Source of the DNA: an uncultured Eubacteriales bacterium
GTDB lineage: Bacteria > Bacillota > Clostridia > Oscillospirales > CAG-272
Reading direction: 5' to 3'
DNA length: 58,405 nt
Assembly: GCA_934385225.1 (NCBI GenBank)
Contig: CAKRPQ010000003.1
Coordinates: 1 to 58,405, forward strand
Below, in pieces: positions 8,045 to 16,710 of this stretch. Under the pieces are notes generated by a model. That model did not search any database and was not told the DNA's origin. It worked only from the letters and a program-made list of their open reading frames with translations. A program made the translations under genes and the position numbers. The first letter of the stretch is position 1, and each line of letters begins with the position of its first letter.

Positions 8045-8311
8045 ATAGTTGAAAGTTTTCGGCTCGCCTTATGCGGCGAAAGTTTTCGTCTCGCCTTTTA
8101 CAAAAGGCGAGTGCGGTCAAGGGCGCATAGCCCTTGTCGCTCTCCGCAGAGAGCGAAATGTTCTCGGCACTTTTCTTTTCGCGAAGCCTTTTCTTTTGTG
8201 CCTGCAACACCAAAAGAAAAGGCGCCGATGGGGACTGCACGACTTTACGGCGGCGGGTAGACAATCCCTCAGTCACCTGCGGTGACAGCTCCCTTTACAC
8301 AAGGGAGCCTA
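8045..8311. repeat. Composite intergenic repeat, copy A
   Basis: No gene is seen from 7984 to 8398. The stretch holds copy A of a modular repeat found at least four times in the window. Modules: GAAAGTTTTCGGCTCGCC (8051 on); the hairpin CGCTCTC-CGCA-GAGAGCG (8138-8155) followed by AAATGTTCTCGGC; the hairpin CTTTTCTTTTG/CAAAAGAAAAG (about 8189-8222); GGGGACTGCACGAC; and a CAATCCCTCAGTCACC...AAGGGAGCC end (8262-8310) that matches the inverted repeats of the DUF559 element at 52296-52741. Confidence 0.8.
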
Positions 8312-8398
8312 AGTCGGGGGTGAAGAAAGCGATAATCCAAGCACAACCGCCCCGACTATTGCAAAAAGGCGGGCGAAAGTTTCGCCCGCCACAGTAAT

Positions 8399-9205
8399 TC
8401 ACCTCTCCGCAAAATTTACTGTTTTTCCGCCCTCTATGACGAATTCCCTGCCGTTCTCCTTTGCGTAGACCGCTGTCGCCGACGGATTGTAAATCATCGT
8501 TCCGTCCGCCGAAATTTCAAGACGGCGCATCGCGGTCACATAGTCGCAGATTTCGATGTTCGTCGCATACCACACGTCCTCCATGCCGCTCGCCTCGGCG
8601 CAGAATTTTTCGATCCTGTCCCAGTTCCCGTTTCTGTCGAGGTCGTGGCTGTGTCCCCAGACGTACATCAGCGACATACGGTGCGCGCCCGTCAGATTTT
8701 TGAAGTTTTCAAGCAGTTCGAAAAGCGCCGGATTGTCGTGGTGACAGGTCGGATTCCATATCATAAAATCGTCGGGAAGATGGAAGCTCTTTGTCGTGTT
8801 TGTCGTCCTCGAATACTTCATTCCGATCGCGCGCAAAATCTTTACCGCGTCGCCCGTCCATGCGCCGTAAGGGTACGACATTCCGCGTACAATGTACCCG
8901 CACGCCTTTTCGAGCGTTTCCCTGTCGCGGTAGATTTCGTTCACAAATGCCGCCGTCGGTATTCTGTCGGGGTGGAAGTGAGACACCGTGTGACAGGAGA
9001 CCTCGTGATTTCGGTAGAGCGTCGGGATCTCCGCTTCCGTGATCGCCCAGTCGTCGCCGAAACGCCCCGAATTTAAGTGGAATGTGCCTCTTATACCGTA
9101 TCTGTCGAAGATTTCGACGAGCTTTCTGTCGTATTTTGCACCGTCGTCGTAGCTCATCGTCAGAGCTTTCGGCTTGAAATCCTTGAAATAATATTCGATT
9201 TTCAT
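8399..9205 (-). CDS. Polysaccharide deacetylase family protein (cytoplasmic)
   Basis: A 268-residue NodB-fold carbohydrate esterase 4 homologue. Visible motifs are MSYDDGAKYD (metal/catalytic Asp pair), HTVSH (metal His pair), MSYPYG (motif 3) and VWGHSHDL near the C-terminus. There is no signal peptide, so a cytoplasmic sugar or oligosaccharide deacetylation role is more likely than wall modification. It begins one base after the stop of the secreted GH26 gene and shares its transcript. Deacetylation of acetylated mannan fragments released by that enzyme is a reasonable but unproven job. Confidence 0.82.
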   Translation of the reverse strand: MKIEYYFKDFKPKALTMSYDDGAKYDRKLVEIFDRYGIRGTFHLNSGRFGDDWAITEAEIPTLYRNHEVSCHTVSHFHPDRIPTAAFVNEIYRDRETLEKACGYIVRGMSYPYGAWTGDAVKILRAIGMKYSRTTNTTKSFHLPDDFMIWNPTCHHDNPALFELLENFKNLTGAHRMSLMYVWGHSHDLDRNGNWDRIEKFCAEASGMEDVWYATNIEICDYVTAMRRLEISADGTMIYNPSATAVYAKENGREFVIEGGKTVNFAER

Positions 9206-9206
9206 T

Positions 9207-11468
9207 TTATTTTCCCCTTAATCTTAATCCCGTAAAAATTTGCTTCATATCGTCAAGCGAAAGTATATCGGGCTTCTGCATAAGCTCGTTCAGCTTGCCC
9301 GCTTTCGGGAACGAGTTCTCCGTCGTCCAGGTGAGGACGTAGGTCAGCTTCATGCCCTTATCGTACATCTTGTGAAAGTCCTCGTAGGACGCGATAGAAT
9401 CGAGTTTGCCGCCCGAACCGCCGTATTCCGTAAGCGCAGTCGGTTTTCTGTGATCCATCATCGTGAAATACGCGTTCGAGTCGCTGTCGATTTCAAAATT
9501 TCCGCTTGTGTACCAGTCAAGCCCCGTCATATCGACGTATTCGTCTCCCGGATAGGCGTAATCGACGTCGACGAGACTGCCCGTGTCGTTGTTCGGCGAG
9601 TAGACCCAGATGAGGTTTTTGAGACCGAGTTCATCTACATAATAATTATACACATATTCCCACACGGCATGGAAAGTGCGCGAGTCAATGATGTCGTCGC
9701 CCTGCTTTACGCAGAACCAGAACCAGCCGCCGTTCATTTCATGGAACGGTCGCCAGAGAATCGGAACGTCGTTGCCCATAAGGTCGCGCAAAAACTTTGC
9801 GTTGACGGTAAGTTCCTCCTTGAAGAAAGCGTTCAGCTCGTCGCCGTCCGTTATGAGTCTTTCCCACATATCGTCCATGCCGAGATTCCCGCGGCATGAG
9901 CCGCCCGCGGCACCGAGAGGATTCGCAAAGTGGGACGACGCCGTCACGACACCGCCCGCACGAACGTAGTCGATTACGGACTTCGTGAAATTTAACTTGT
10001 ATTCGTCGCTCGCGTCCATCAGCTGCGCGCCGTAGCAGGCGAGATCCATGCCGATAATCGACGGCTCTTTGCCCGACTCCTTTTTGTAGAATCCGCGCAC
10101 GTCGGAGGCGTATGCGCCGACGTTTATTTCCTCGCCGACCATCAGCTTTCCGTTGTCGTTATAAATGTCGGTGAGGACTTTTAACAGCTCGTCCCTTGTG
10201 TAGCGCACGTCGCCCGTCGGCATTTTGCCCGAAACGAAATCGAGCGTCGTTCCGACGGCGGACGTAAAGACGGTCAGAATTTTGCCGCCCGCGGTTCTGA
10301 ACCTTATGTATCCGCGGAAAACGACGTTTTTTGCGCCTCTTTCGGCGCCCTTTTCGTACCCGACGGCGCTTACGGCAAAGCTCTGAGTGCCGCCATTCGG
10401 CACGCCGAGTGTCTTGCCGATTTTGGAGCCGTCCTCGTAAATTTTTATCCTGTGACTTGCCTTTTCCTCGGTGAAATCGTCAAGGGCGTATTCGGAAAGC
10501 CCCGCAATCACGCCGACCTCCGTTATTTCGCTTCTGTCAAGCCCCGAAAACGAAAATATCGCGCGCAGAGCCGATTTTTCGCCGTCCGCCGCCTCAAATC
10601 CCGAAAAACCGAGAACGGGAAGCGCGTAGAGAGTCGTGTTCCTATAAATGTTCGTGTCGTAGTCGAAGAGGTTTTTGCATTCCATGTCGGTATAGAGCAG
10701 AACCGCCTCGCCCGCTCTTCCCGTTTCGGGTGGCAGACACATTCCGTCCGTGAGTGCGCGGTATTCGTAGATGTTTCCCGACGTGTCAAGGATAGTTACC
10801 GTTACGCTGTCCTCTCTCTCCTCGAACGCAAGCCCGTTTGCATCGGCGAATTTTTTCGCGTTTCCGTCTGCGTCGCCGTAAATTGCGGTAATGCCCGACG
10901 GAAGATCGTCCTTTTTCGGCAGAACGTCCTCGCCTTCGTAGGAATGAGCCTTTGCCGAGAGGCGCAGAGATTTTATCGCCGTTCCCGTAAGAATGTGCTT
11001 GTTTATCCGAGAGACATTGCGCAGATCTGCCATGCCCTCAAATCTGCCGTACTGCCGCACATAGATCGTTTCGAGCGCTTCGCAGCCGTCAAAAGCGTAG
11101 CCGTCTATCTGGTTTACGCCCTTCGTCATCGCGACCTCGGTCAGATTTTTGCAGTCGCGGAAGGCATTGTTCGATATTTTGGAAAATCTGCCTTCGAGAA
11201 CGACTTTTTTTATCTTGTCGTTGTAGTCCGACCACGCGCCGTACTTTTTGTAGTCGTCCTGACCCGTTCCCGTCTCGTTGTAGCCGTTTGTGCGCGACGT
11301 TATCGTCAGAACGCCCGTCTCGGTGTCAAAGGTCCAGTCGTTGTCGACGATAGTAGACCCTTTGTAGTCGTACTTTATCCCGCCCTTTACCGTCTCGGCG
11401 TGCGCGGAGAGTGTAAAAACGGCAAACAGCGCGGCGGTGACAAGCGCGGCTCTTAAAAATCCTTTCAT
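9207..11468 (-). CDS. Secreted LRR-GH26 mannanase
   Basis: A 753-residue exported enzyme. Signal peptide about residues 1-24 (cleavage after SAHA). Residues about 60-200 form a BspA-type leucine-rich repeat region (ISNNAFRDCKNLTEV, IDGYAFDGCEALETI), a module often used for adhesion. A beta-rich region (about 215-400) follows, then a C-terminal GH26 barrel with the acid/base Glu in WRPFHEMNGGWFWF and the putative nucleophile in ALTEYGG. It is secreted, and the catalytic core is similar to the GH26 at 1128-2189. The LRR may hold the enzyme on polysaccharide or cell surface (inference). ATG at 11468 has an AGAGGG ribosome site. Confidence 0.85.
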   Translation of the reverse strand: MKGFLRAALVTAALFAVFTLSAHAETVKGGIKYDYKGSTIVDNDWTFDTETGVLTITSRTNGYNETGTGQDDYKKYGAWSDYNDKIKKVVLEGRFSKISNNAFRDCKNLTEVAMTKGVNQIDGYAFDGCEALETIYVRQYGRFEGMADLRNVSRINKHILTGTAIKSLRLSAKAHSYEGEDVLPKKDDLPSGITAIYGDADGNAKKFADANGLAFEEREDSVTVTILDTSGNIYEYRALTDGMCLPPETGRAGEAVLLYTDMECKNLFDYDTNIYRNTTLYALPVLGFSGFEAADGEKSALRAIFSFSGLDRSEITEVGVIAGLSEYALDDFTEEKASHRIKIYEDGSKIGKTLGVPNGGTQSFAVSAVGYEKGAERGAKNVVFRGYIRFRTAGGKILTVFTSAVGTTLDFVSGKMPTGDVRYTRDELLKVLTDIYNDNGKLMVGEEINVGAYASDVRGFYKKESGKEPSIIGMDLACYGAQLMDASDEYKLNFTKSVIDYVRAGGVVTASSHFANPLGAAGGSCRGNLGMDDMWERLITDGDELNAFFKEELTVNAKFLRDLMGNDVPILWRPFHEMNGGWFWFCVKQGDDIIDSRTFHAVWEYVYNYYVDELGLKNLIWVYSPNNDTGSLVDVDYAYPGDEYVDMTGLDWYTSGNFEIDSDSNAYFTMMDHRKPTALTEYGGSGGKLDSIASYEDFHKMYDKGMKLTYVLTWTTENSFPKAGKLNELMQKPDILSLDDMKQIFTGLRLRGK

Positions 11469-11593
11469 TTTTTTCCCTCTCTTTTTTTGTGTTTTACAAA
11501 AACAAGTTTACAATATAATAGGGGAAAAGTCAAGCGAAAATCGGCGAAAAAATAATTTTATCGTGCAAAAACGAAATTTTTTCCTCAAAACAC

Positions 11594-11622
11594 TTGACAA
11601 ACGGATATGTCTCCGATATAAT
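11594..11622 (+). promoter_or_regulatory. Consensus promoter of rpmH
   Basis: TTGACA (11594-11599), 17-base spacer, TATAAT (11617-11622). About 75 bases of leader follow before the L34 start, which has an AAGGAGG site. Confidence 0.9.
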
Positions 11623-11700
11623 ATAGGGTGTCATTGTGTAAAAGCGTAAAAGGCTTTCAAAGCAACACGCTTCCGATAATAGTATAAGGAGGTGCATATA

Positions 11701-11835
11701 ATGCTCAGAACATACCAGCCTAAAAAGAGACAGAGAAAGAAAGAGCATGGTTTCAGAAAGAGAATGAAGACTGCCGACGGCAGAAACGTACTCAAAAGAA
11801 GACGTGCCAAGGGCAGAAAGAGACTCACATACTGA
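11701..11835 (+). CDS. rpmH: Large ribosomal subunit protein bL34
   Basis: A 44-residue, extremely basic protein matching bL34 end to end: it opens MLRTYQPKKRQRKK, contains HGFRKRMKTADGRNVLKRRR and ends KGRKRLTY. It is a structural protein of the large ribosomal subunit. The ATG is 6 bases after AAGGAGG. It opens the conserved rpmH-rnpA-yidD-yidC-jag-mnmE block. In most Firmicutes dnaA lies divergently upstream; here the upstream neighbour is the GH26 gene. Confidence 0.97.
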   Translation: MLRTYQPKKRQRKKEHGFRKRMKTADGRNVLKRRRAKGRKRLTY

Positions 11836-11862
11836 TTCTCGCCAAAACGTCTTTTTAATCAT

Positions 11863-11918
11863 AAAACCACCGATGTCCTGTGTCGCGGTCTGCCGCAAAT
11901 ACGGAGATCGGGGTTTTT
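11863..11918 (+). terminator. Imperfect hairpin between rpmH and rnpA
   Basis: AAAACC-CCGAT pairs imperfectly with ATCGG-GGTTTT across a long apical region and is followed by T residues. It is probably a partial terminator that lowers rnpA expression relative to rpmH. Confidence 0.5.
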
Positions 11919-12001
11919 GATATTCGGAACAAATTTATTTTTAAGAAAAACAGTAAAAAAGCAATGACGGAAGCGACCTCACGGAGGAGGATTTTCAGAA
12001 G

Positions 12002-12457
12002 TTGAAAAATGTTGCGATAAAGGAGCATCATCTTTATTCAAAGGCATACGCAAAGGGCAGTAAGTTCACGGGCAGACAGATAGCTGTTTTTGCCCTGCGC
12101 GACTACGCCGCAAAGCGTATAATGCTCGCAAACCCCGCAAAGAAGTACTTAAACCGCCTCGGAATATCCGTGACGAAAAAGTACGGAAAGGCGCATGAGA
12201 GAAACCGCGCAAAGCGCATAATAAGAGAAGCATACCGAGCCGTCGAAAAGGACGGGAGCGTGTTTCTTCACCGCGGATTTCTCGTCGTTATCGCCGCAAG
12301 AGAAGGTCTGCACGGCGCAAAGGAAGCAGATGTCGAACGCGAGCTTCGCTACGCGCTTGCAAAAATAGGACTGCTCGACAGGCGTAAAGACGCGCCGGGC
12401 GAAGATGATGTAAAAACCAAATCCGAAACGAAAAACGAAGCCGAAACGGAAAAATGA
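12002..12457 (+). CDS. rnpA: Ribonuclease P protein component
   Basis: The protein cofactor that helps RNase P RNA bind and mature tRNA 5' ends (151 aa). The RNR signature ERNRAKRIIREAYR lies at about residues 60-75, after the N-terminal hydrophobic core. The start is TTG at 12002 with GGAGGAGG about 8 bases upstream; no ATG fits. The C-terminus carries a Glu/Lys/Thr-rich tail of about 30 residues beyond the usual family end. It overlaps yidD by 4 bases (ATGA). Confidence 0.92.
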   Translation: MKNVAIKEHHLYSKAYAKGSKFTGRQIAVFALRDYAAKRIMLANPAKKYLNRLGISVTKKYGKAHERNRAKRIIREAYRAVEKDGSVFLHRGFLVVIAAREGLHGAKEADVERELRYALAKIGLLDRRKDAPGEDDVKTKSETKNEAETEK

Positions 12458-12711
12458 AGTACATCTGTATAGCCCTTATCCGCTTTTACCGAAAATTCAT
12501 ATCGCCGCTTAAACGAAACCCGACGTGCAGGTTTACACCGACCTGCTCGGCCTACGCTCTCGAAGCGTTTACAAAACGAGGATTTTTCGTCGGTCTTGCG
12601 CTTACCTGTTGGCGCGTGCTCCGCTGCAACCCTTTTTGCGCGGGCGGATATGACCCTGTTCCCGAAAAAAAGAAGCGGGAACCGAAAAAACGAAAAACGG
12701 GGAACGATTGA
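12454..12711 (+). CDS. yidD: Membrane protein insertion efficiency factor YidD
   Basis: A short (85 aa) membrane-associated protein that assists YidC/Sec insertion. The family core is complete: LIRFYRKFISPL, the Cys motif PTCRFTPTCSAYALEA, GLALTCWRVLRCNPF and GGYDPVP. A basic Lys/Arg tail follows. It is coupled to rnpA by an ATGA overlap and lies 53 bases before yidC, the standard order. Confidence 0.95.
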   Translation: MKYICIALIRFYRKFISPLKRNPTCRFTPTCSAYALEAFTKRGFFVGLALTCWRVLRCNPFCAGGYDPVPEKKKREPKKRKTGND

Positions 12712-12764
12712 ACTCTCGGTTTTCGGAAACGAAAGCACTTTGAAACTATCCCAATATTAAGGAA

Positions 12765-13985
12765 GTGATTAAGATTATTGACAAGATACTGACATGGATA
12801 GGTCAGCTTCTCGGCGCATTCGACGATTTTACGGGCAACTATATGCTCGCGATGCTTATCTTCGCGCTTATAGTCGAAATTCTGCTTCTCCCCTTTGCGA
12901 TAAAACAGCAGAAAAATATGATAAAACAGGCAAAGCTCCGCCCGAAGGAAATGGCGATCCGAGGTAAGTACAAGGGTCGCGACGACGCCGCAACAAAACA
13001 GAAAATGCAGCAGGAAATCACGGAATTTTATCAGAAGGAGAACTTCAACCCGATGGGCGGCTGTCTCCCGCTTCTGCTCCAAATGCCGATAATTCTTGCT
13101 CTCTATCAGATCATCATCAATCCGCTTAAATACGTTGTCGGGTTCAGCACCGATCAGGTGAAGCAGATACTCGAAGTCATCACGCAGAACGTCGATGCGA
13201 CAGTCGCAAAGACGCTTAACGCAACGCAGACGATACCCCTTATCGACCAGATAAGAGAGATAGGCGTCGAGGCGTTTTCGGGTATTGCGGGATTTGCCGA
13301 TAAGGTGCCGACAGTCGATGCTCTTCCGAGCTTTTCGGCGTTCGGCGTGAACCTCGGTATCGTTCCGAGAGACGGTAAGCCTCTTTACCTCTGGCTGATC
13401 GTCCCCGTTCTCGTTTACGCGTTCCAGCTCGTTTCGACGAAGCTCATGCGTAAGTTCACCTATCAGGCACCGTCCGCACAGGACGCGAATATGGGTTGCT
13501 CCAATAACGTTATGGACTACACCATGCCGCTTATGAGTGCGTATTTCGCATTCGTTCTTCCCGCCGCCGTCGGCGTTTACTGGATATTCAAGAATATCAT
13601 CACCTTTGTCAAGCAGGTCGTTCTCGCAAAGCTTATGCCTATGCCCGTCTTTACCGACGCGGATTATAAGGCTGCCGAAAAGGAAATGAACGCGAAAGCA
13701 CCGAAAACGGGCGGAAACGTTAAGGTAGGTTCAAGCGGAAAAGTCGTTCGTTCCCTGCACCACATAGACGATGAAGACTATGAGGACACGAGAGAAGCCG
13801 CGCTCGCGCGTAAAAAGGCACTCGAAGAGGCGGAGGAAAAGGAAAAAGCCGAAAAGGAAACAAAGAAAAAACTCTCCTCGGCTCTCATGAAGGACGAAAG
13901 CGACAAAAAGACGCCGAAAAAGGCGGATAATGATAAAAAGGACGATTCCGCCGAAGTCAAGAAAGACAATAACGAAGAAAAATAA
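12765..13985 (+). CDS. yidC: Membrane protein insertase YidC
   Basis: Sec-associated membrane insertase of the Gram-positive type (about 406 aa). Core family segments are LIFALIVEILLLPFAIKQQK, NPMGGCLPLLLQMPIILALY, and hydrophobic segments near residues 200-225 and 245-285. A roughly 90-residue Lys/Glu-rich cytoplasmic tail follows, typical of a ribosome-docking tail. An extra segment of about 60 residues (about 125-190) separates the first and second conserved halves. The start is doubtful: GTG at 12765 lies inside AAGGAAGTGATT, which is itself an almost perfect anti-16S match, so an ATT a few codons later may be used. Confidence 0.93.
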   Translation: MIKIIDKILTWIGQLLGAFDDFTGNYMLAMLIFALIVEILLLPFAIKQQKNMIKQAKLRPKEMAIRGKYKGRDDAATKQKMQQEITEFYQKENFNPMGGCLPLLLQMPIILALYQIIINPLKYVVGFSTDQVKQILEVITQNVDATVAKTLNATQTIPLIDQIREIGVEAFSGIAGFADKVPTVDALPSFSAFGVNLGIVPRDGKPLYLWLIVPVLVYAFQLVSTKLMRKFTYQAPSAQDANMGCSNNVMDYTMPLMSAYFAFVLPAAVGVYWIFKNIITFVKQVVLAKLMPMPVFTDADYKAAEKEMNAKAPKTGGNVKVGSSGKVVRSLHHIDDEDYEDTREAALARKKALEEAEEKEKAEKETKKKLSSALMKDESDKKTPKKADNDKKDDSAEVKKDNNEEK

Positions 13986-14005
13986 TTAAAACGGAGTTTA
14001 CTATC

Positions 14006-14668
14006 GTGAAAAAGGAAATAACCGTAAGTGCAAAGACAGTAGATGAAGCACTTGAAAAAGCAGTTTCGGAGCTCGGCGCACCTTCAAAGGACGCGCTCGG
14101 TTATACCGTTCTCGAAGAGGCGAAAAAGGGTCTTTTCGGAATAGGCGGTTCGCCCGCAAAGGTGCTTGTGACTTATGAAACGCCGAGCGTCGGCGCAGAT
14201 GCCGCTCTCGACTTCATAAACGACCTCGTTTCGAATATGAAGCTCGACGCAACCGTCGATATGAAGGACGGCGAGGCCGGTGACCACGTTATCAGCATAA
14301 ACGGCGAAAGCGCGGGCATTCTTATCGGACACCACGGCGATACGCTCGATTCGATACAGTACCTCGCAAGCCTTGCCGCAAACAAAAAGGTCGGCGGCGA
14401 AAAGCAGGACTATGTGAAGATTACGATCGACATCGAAAATTACCGCGCAAAGAGAGAGGAGTCTCTCCGTAAGCTCGCTCATAATATGGCATCGAAGGTG
14501 CTTAAATATAAGAAGAGCGTAATGCTTGAACCGATGAACCCCTACGAGAGACGCATAATCCACTCGGAGGTTCAGGGTATAGAGGGCGTTTCGACAAACT
14601 CTATCGGCGCGGAGAATAACCGCAGAATTGTCATCTATCTTTCGGATAAGAAGAGCGACGAGGAATAA
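14006..14668 (+). CDS. jag: RNA-binding protein Jag/KhpB
   Basis: A 220-residue SpoIIIJ-associated protein. Jag-N domain at the N-terminus (EITVSAKTVDEALEKA, with KKGLFGIGGSPAKV); central KH domain with a GILIGHHGDTLDSIQYL loop (the usual GxxG reads GHHG); C-terminal R3H domain with NPYERRIIHSEVQ. It binds RNA and affects cell-wall elongation in Gram-positives. GTG start at 14006 after an ACGGAG site; it lies 20 bases after yidC and probably shares its transcript. Confidence 0.93.
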   Translation: MKKEITVSAKTVDEALEKAVSELGAPSKDALGYTVLEEAKKGLFGIGGSPAKVLVTYETPSVGADAALDFINDLVSNMKLDATVDMKDGEAGDHVISINGESAGILIGHHGDTLDSIQYLASLAANKKVGGEKQDYVKITIDIENYRAKREESLRKLAHNMASKVLKYKKSVMLEPMNPYERRIIHSEVQGIEGVSTNSIGAENNRRIVIYLSDKKSDEE

Positions 14669-14680
14669 TAAAAAGAGAAA

Positions 14681-14711
14681 CGGGGAGCTTTTCGCTTTGG
14701 GAGGCTCCCCG
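14681..14711 (+). terminator. Hairpin between jag and mnmE
   Basis: CGGGGAGC (14681-14688) pairs exactly with GCTCCCCG (14704-14711). Only a weak T tract follows some bases later, so it may be a poor terminator or an mRNA-stability element. Confidence 0.5.
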
Positions 14712-14766
14712 ATAGTGTAGGTTTTTGAAATGCTAAGGCTTTTGCCCGCTTCAAAGAGGAGGAAAT

Positions 14767-16173
14767 ATGAAGCTTCTTGTTAAGGATACCATTGCCGCCG
14801 TTTCGACGCCGCGGGGTAAGGGCGGCGTTGCAATGATACGTATAAGCGGTACGGACGCACTCCCGCTCGCGGAGAAGGTGTTCTTCCCGAAAAACGGTAA
14901 GAAACTCTCCGAATGTACGGCGCGCACCGCGCTTTACGGCGAGATACGCGAGAAAAACGAAAACGGGGAGTCTGCCGCTATTGACGACGGCGTTGCGGTA
15001 ATTTATCGCGCTCCGCATTCGTTTACGGGCGAGGATACCGTCGAAATATGCTGCCACGGCGGCGTTCTGCTCACCGAAAAGGTGCTTGAAGCGTGTTTCA
15101 CCGCGGGCTGCCGCCCCGCAGAGGCGGGTGAATTTACAAAACGCGCATTTATTGCGGGCAAGATGACCCTTTCGCAGGCGGAAAGCCTCGGAAATCTGCT
15201 CGAAGCAAAGACCGAAGCGCAGCTTATGCTCTCGCGCGGAGGTATGAACGGCAGACTTGCGACCGAGATAGGCGAAATCTACGAGGGACTTAAAAATATT
15301 CTCGCGAGCGTCTATGCGAAAATAGATTTTCCCGATGAGGACCTTGCGTCGATGAGCGCGGACGAGGTGAAGTCTGCCGCCGAAAATATTAAGGCGCGTC
15401 TGAAAAAACTCGCGTCGACTTATCGCGCGGGACGGGCAGTCCGCGAGGGCATCAGAACCGTTATCTGCGGTGCGGCAAACGCGGGTAAAAGCTCGCTCTA
15501 TAACCGCATAGTCGGCAGAGAAGCCGCTATCGTCACAGATGTTGAGGGAACTACGCGCGATGTGCTCGAACAGACGGCGGCACTCGGCAAGGTGACGCTC
15601 CTCCTCTGCGATACGGCGGGACTTCGCGAGACAAACGATAAGGTCGAAATGATAGGAATTGACAGAACAAAGAACGCGATTTTGACAGCCGAGCTTGTGC
15701 TTGCCGTTTTCGACCTGACGCGCGGAATTACGGCGGAGGATAAGGCTCTTGTCGCGGAACTCGCAAAATCGGGTGCATGTAAGGTTGCCGTCCTTAATAA
15801 ATGTGATAAAAAGACGGCGGACGAGGGCGTTCCGAGCGAAATCTCGGAGAATTTCGAGAATGTCGTTACAGTTTCGGCACTGACGGGAGAGGGCTTTGAC
15901 GACCTTGTGCGTAAAGTCGAAGAGCTTTTCGATTGCGGAAAGACGAATCTTCTTTCGGACGCCGTTATCTGGGACGCGAGAAGATATTCCGCCGTCGTGC
16001 GGAGTACGGGCTGCCTTGAAAAGGCGTGTGAGGCACTTGAAATCGGACTTCCGTTCGACCTTGCGTCGTCCGACCTCGAAGAGGCGATGGAACTGCTCGG
16101 CGAACTTGACGGCAGAGGCGTTTCGGAGGATATAGTGAGGGAGATATTCTCGCATTTTTGTGTCGGAAAGTGA
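14767..16173 (+). CDS. mnmE: tRNA uridine-5-carboxymethylaminomethyl modification GTPase MnmE
   Basis: With MnmG it modifies U34 of several tRNAs (468 aa). The N-terminal folate-binding domain ends with GEFTKRAFIAGKMTLSQAESL. The G domain carries G1 GAANAGKSS, G3 DTAGLRE and G4 NKCD. The C-terminus is FCVGK, whose Cys is needed for modification. RBS AGGAGG at 14756-14761. Its usual partners mnmG and rsmG are not downstream, where a long repeat region begins, so the common order is broken here. Confidence 0.96.
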   Translation: MKLLVKDTIAAVSTPRGKGGVAMIRISGTDALPLAEKVFFPKNGKKLSECTARTALYGEIREKNENGESAAIDDGVAVIYRAPHSFTGEDTVEICCHGGVLLTEKVLEACFTAGCRPAEAGEFTKRAFIAGKMTLSQAESLGNLLEAKTEAQLMLSRGGMNGRLATEIGEIYEGLKNILASVYAKIDFPDEDLASMSADEVKSAAENIKARLKKLASTYRAGRAVREGIRTVICGAANAGKSSLYNRIVGREAAIVTDVEGTTRDVLEQTAALGKVTLLLCDTAGLRETNDKVEMIGIDRTKNAILTAELVLAVFDLTRGITAEDKALVAELAKSGACKVAVLNKCDKKTADEGVPSEISENFENVVTVSALTGEGFDDLVRKVEELFDCGKTNLLSDAVIWDARRYSAVVRSTGCLEKACEALEIGLPFDLASSDLEEAMELLGELDGRGVSEDIVREIFSHFCVGK

Positions 16174-16199
16174 GGAGACGGAGAACCCTTCCGCCGCTC

Positions 16200-16585
16200 G
16201 CTGCGCCCGCGCCTTTTGTGGAAGTTTTCGTCTCGCGCATTGTCGAAAGTTTTGGGTCTCGCCTTTGTTAAAAGTTTTTGGCTCGCCTTTGTTGAAAGTT
16301 TTCGGCTCGCCTTTGTTGAAAGTTTTGATCAACCTTTTACAAAAGTTTAGGTCAAGCCTTTTCAAAGGCTTGCGTGAGCCGCCGACGTCGGCGGTCGCCG
16401 TCCGCAGACGGCGAAATGATCTCGGCGTTTCTTTTTGTTAACTTTTTCTTTGCGCCTGTGGCATCAAAGAAAAAGTGGAGAACGGGACTGAATATCTTCA
16501 CGGCTGCAAAGAGGTGAACAACCCTACCGTCACTCGCTGCGCTCGTGCCACCTCCCCTTACCCACGAGGCAAGGGGAGGCAAAGG
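16200..16585. repeat. Composite intergenic repeat, copy B, with tandem units
   Basis: No gene is seen from 16174 to 16960. Four degenerate tandem units of about 24 bases built on TTGAAAGTTTTCGGCTCGCC run from about 16217 to 16330. Next come AAGCCTTTTCAAAGGCTT, GCCGACGTCGGC, the hairpin CGCCGTC-CGCA-GACGGCG (16396-16413), AAATGATCTCGGCG, the hairpin TTTTTCTTTG/CAAAGAAAAA (about 16443-16474), and a CACCTCCCCTT...AAGGGGAGG end near 16548-16577. The module order matches copies A, C and D. From 16640 to 16710 I see nothing. Confidence 0.8.
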
Positions 16586-16710
16586 TGGAGGTGAAGTCTA
16601 ATAAAATCCAAGTATAAACTGCCCCGCCCGAATTGTTACAAAACTTTCTTTCATTATTATATACCGCCATATATCCTGCCCCGTAAAAAGTCCCGAAAAT
16701 GACCGTTTAT

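Noticed and set aside
10452..11456. Long plus-strand open frame opposite the secreted GH26 gene
   Set aside because: A shadow of the real minus-strand gene; it is Arg/Val-rich with no domain similarity.
16217..16330. Tandem 24-base units that could be mistaken for a CRISPR array
   Set aside because: The units adjoin without unique spacers, are degenerate, and belong to the composite repeat module seen elsewhere; no cas gene is present.
14635..16365. A 576-codon minus-strand frame opposite mnmE and the repeat region
   Set aside because: Opposes a clear conserved gene and includes repeat-derived sequence; no start signals.
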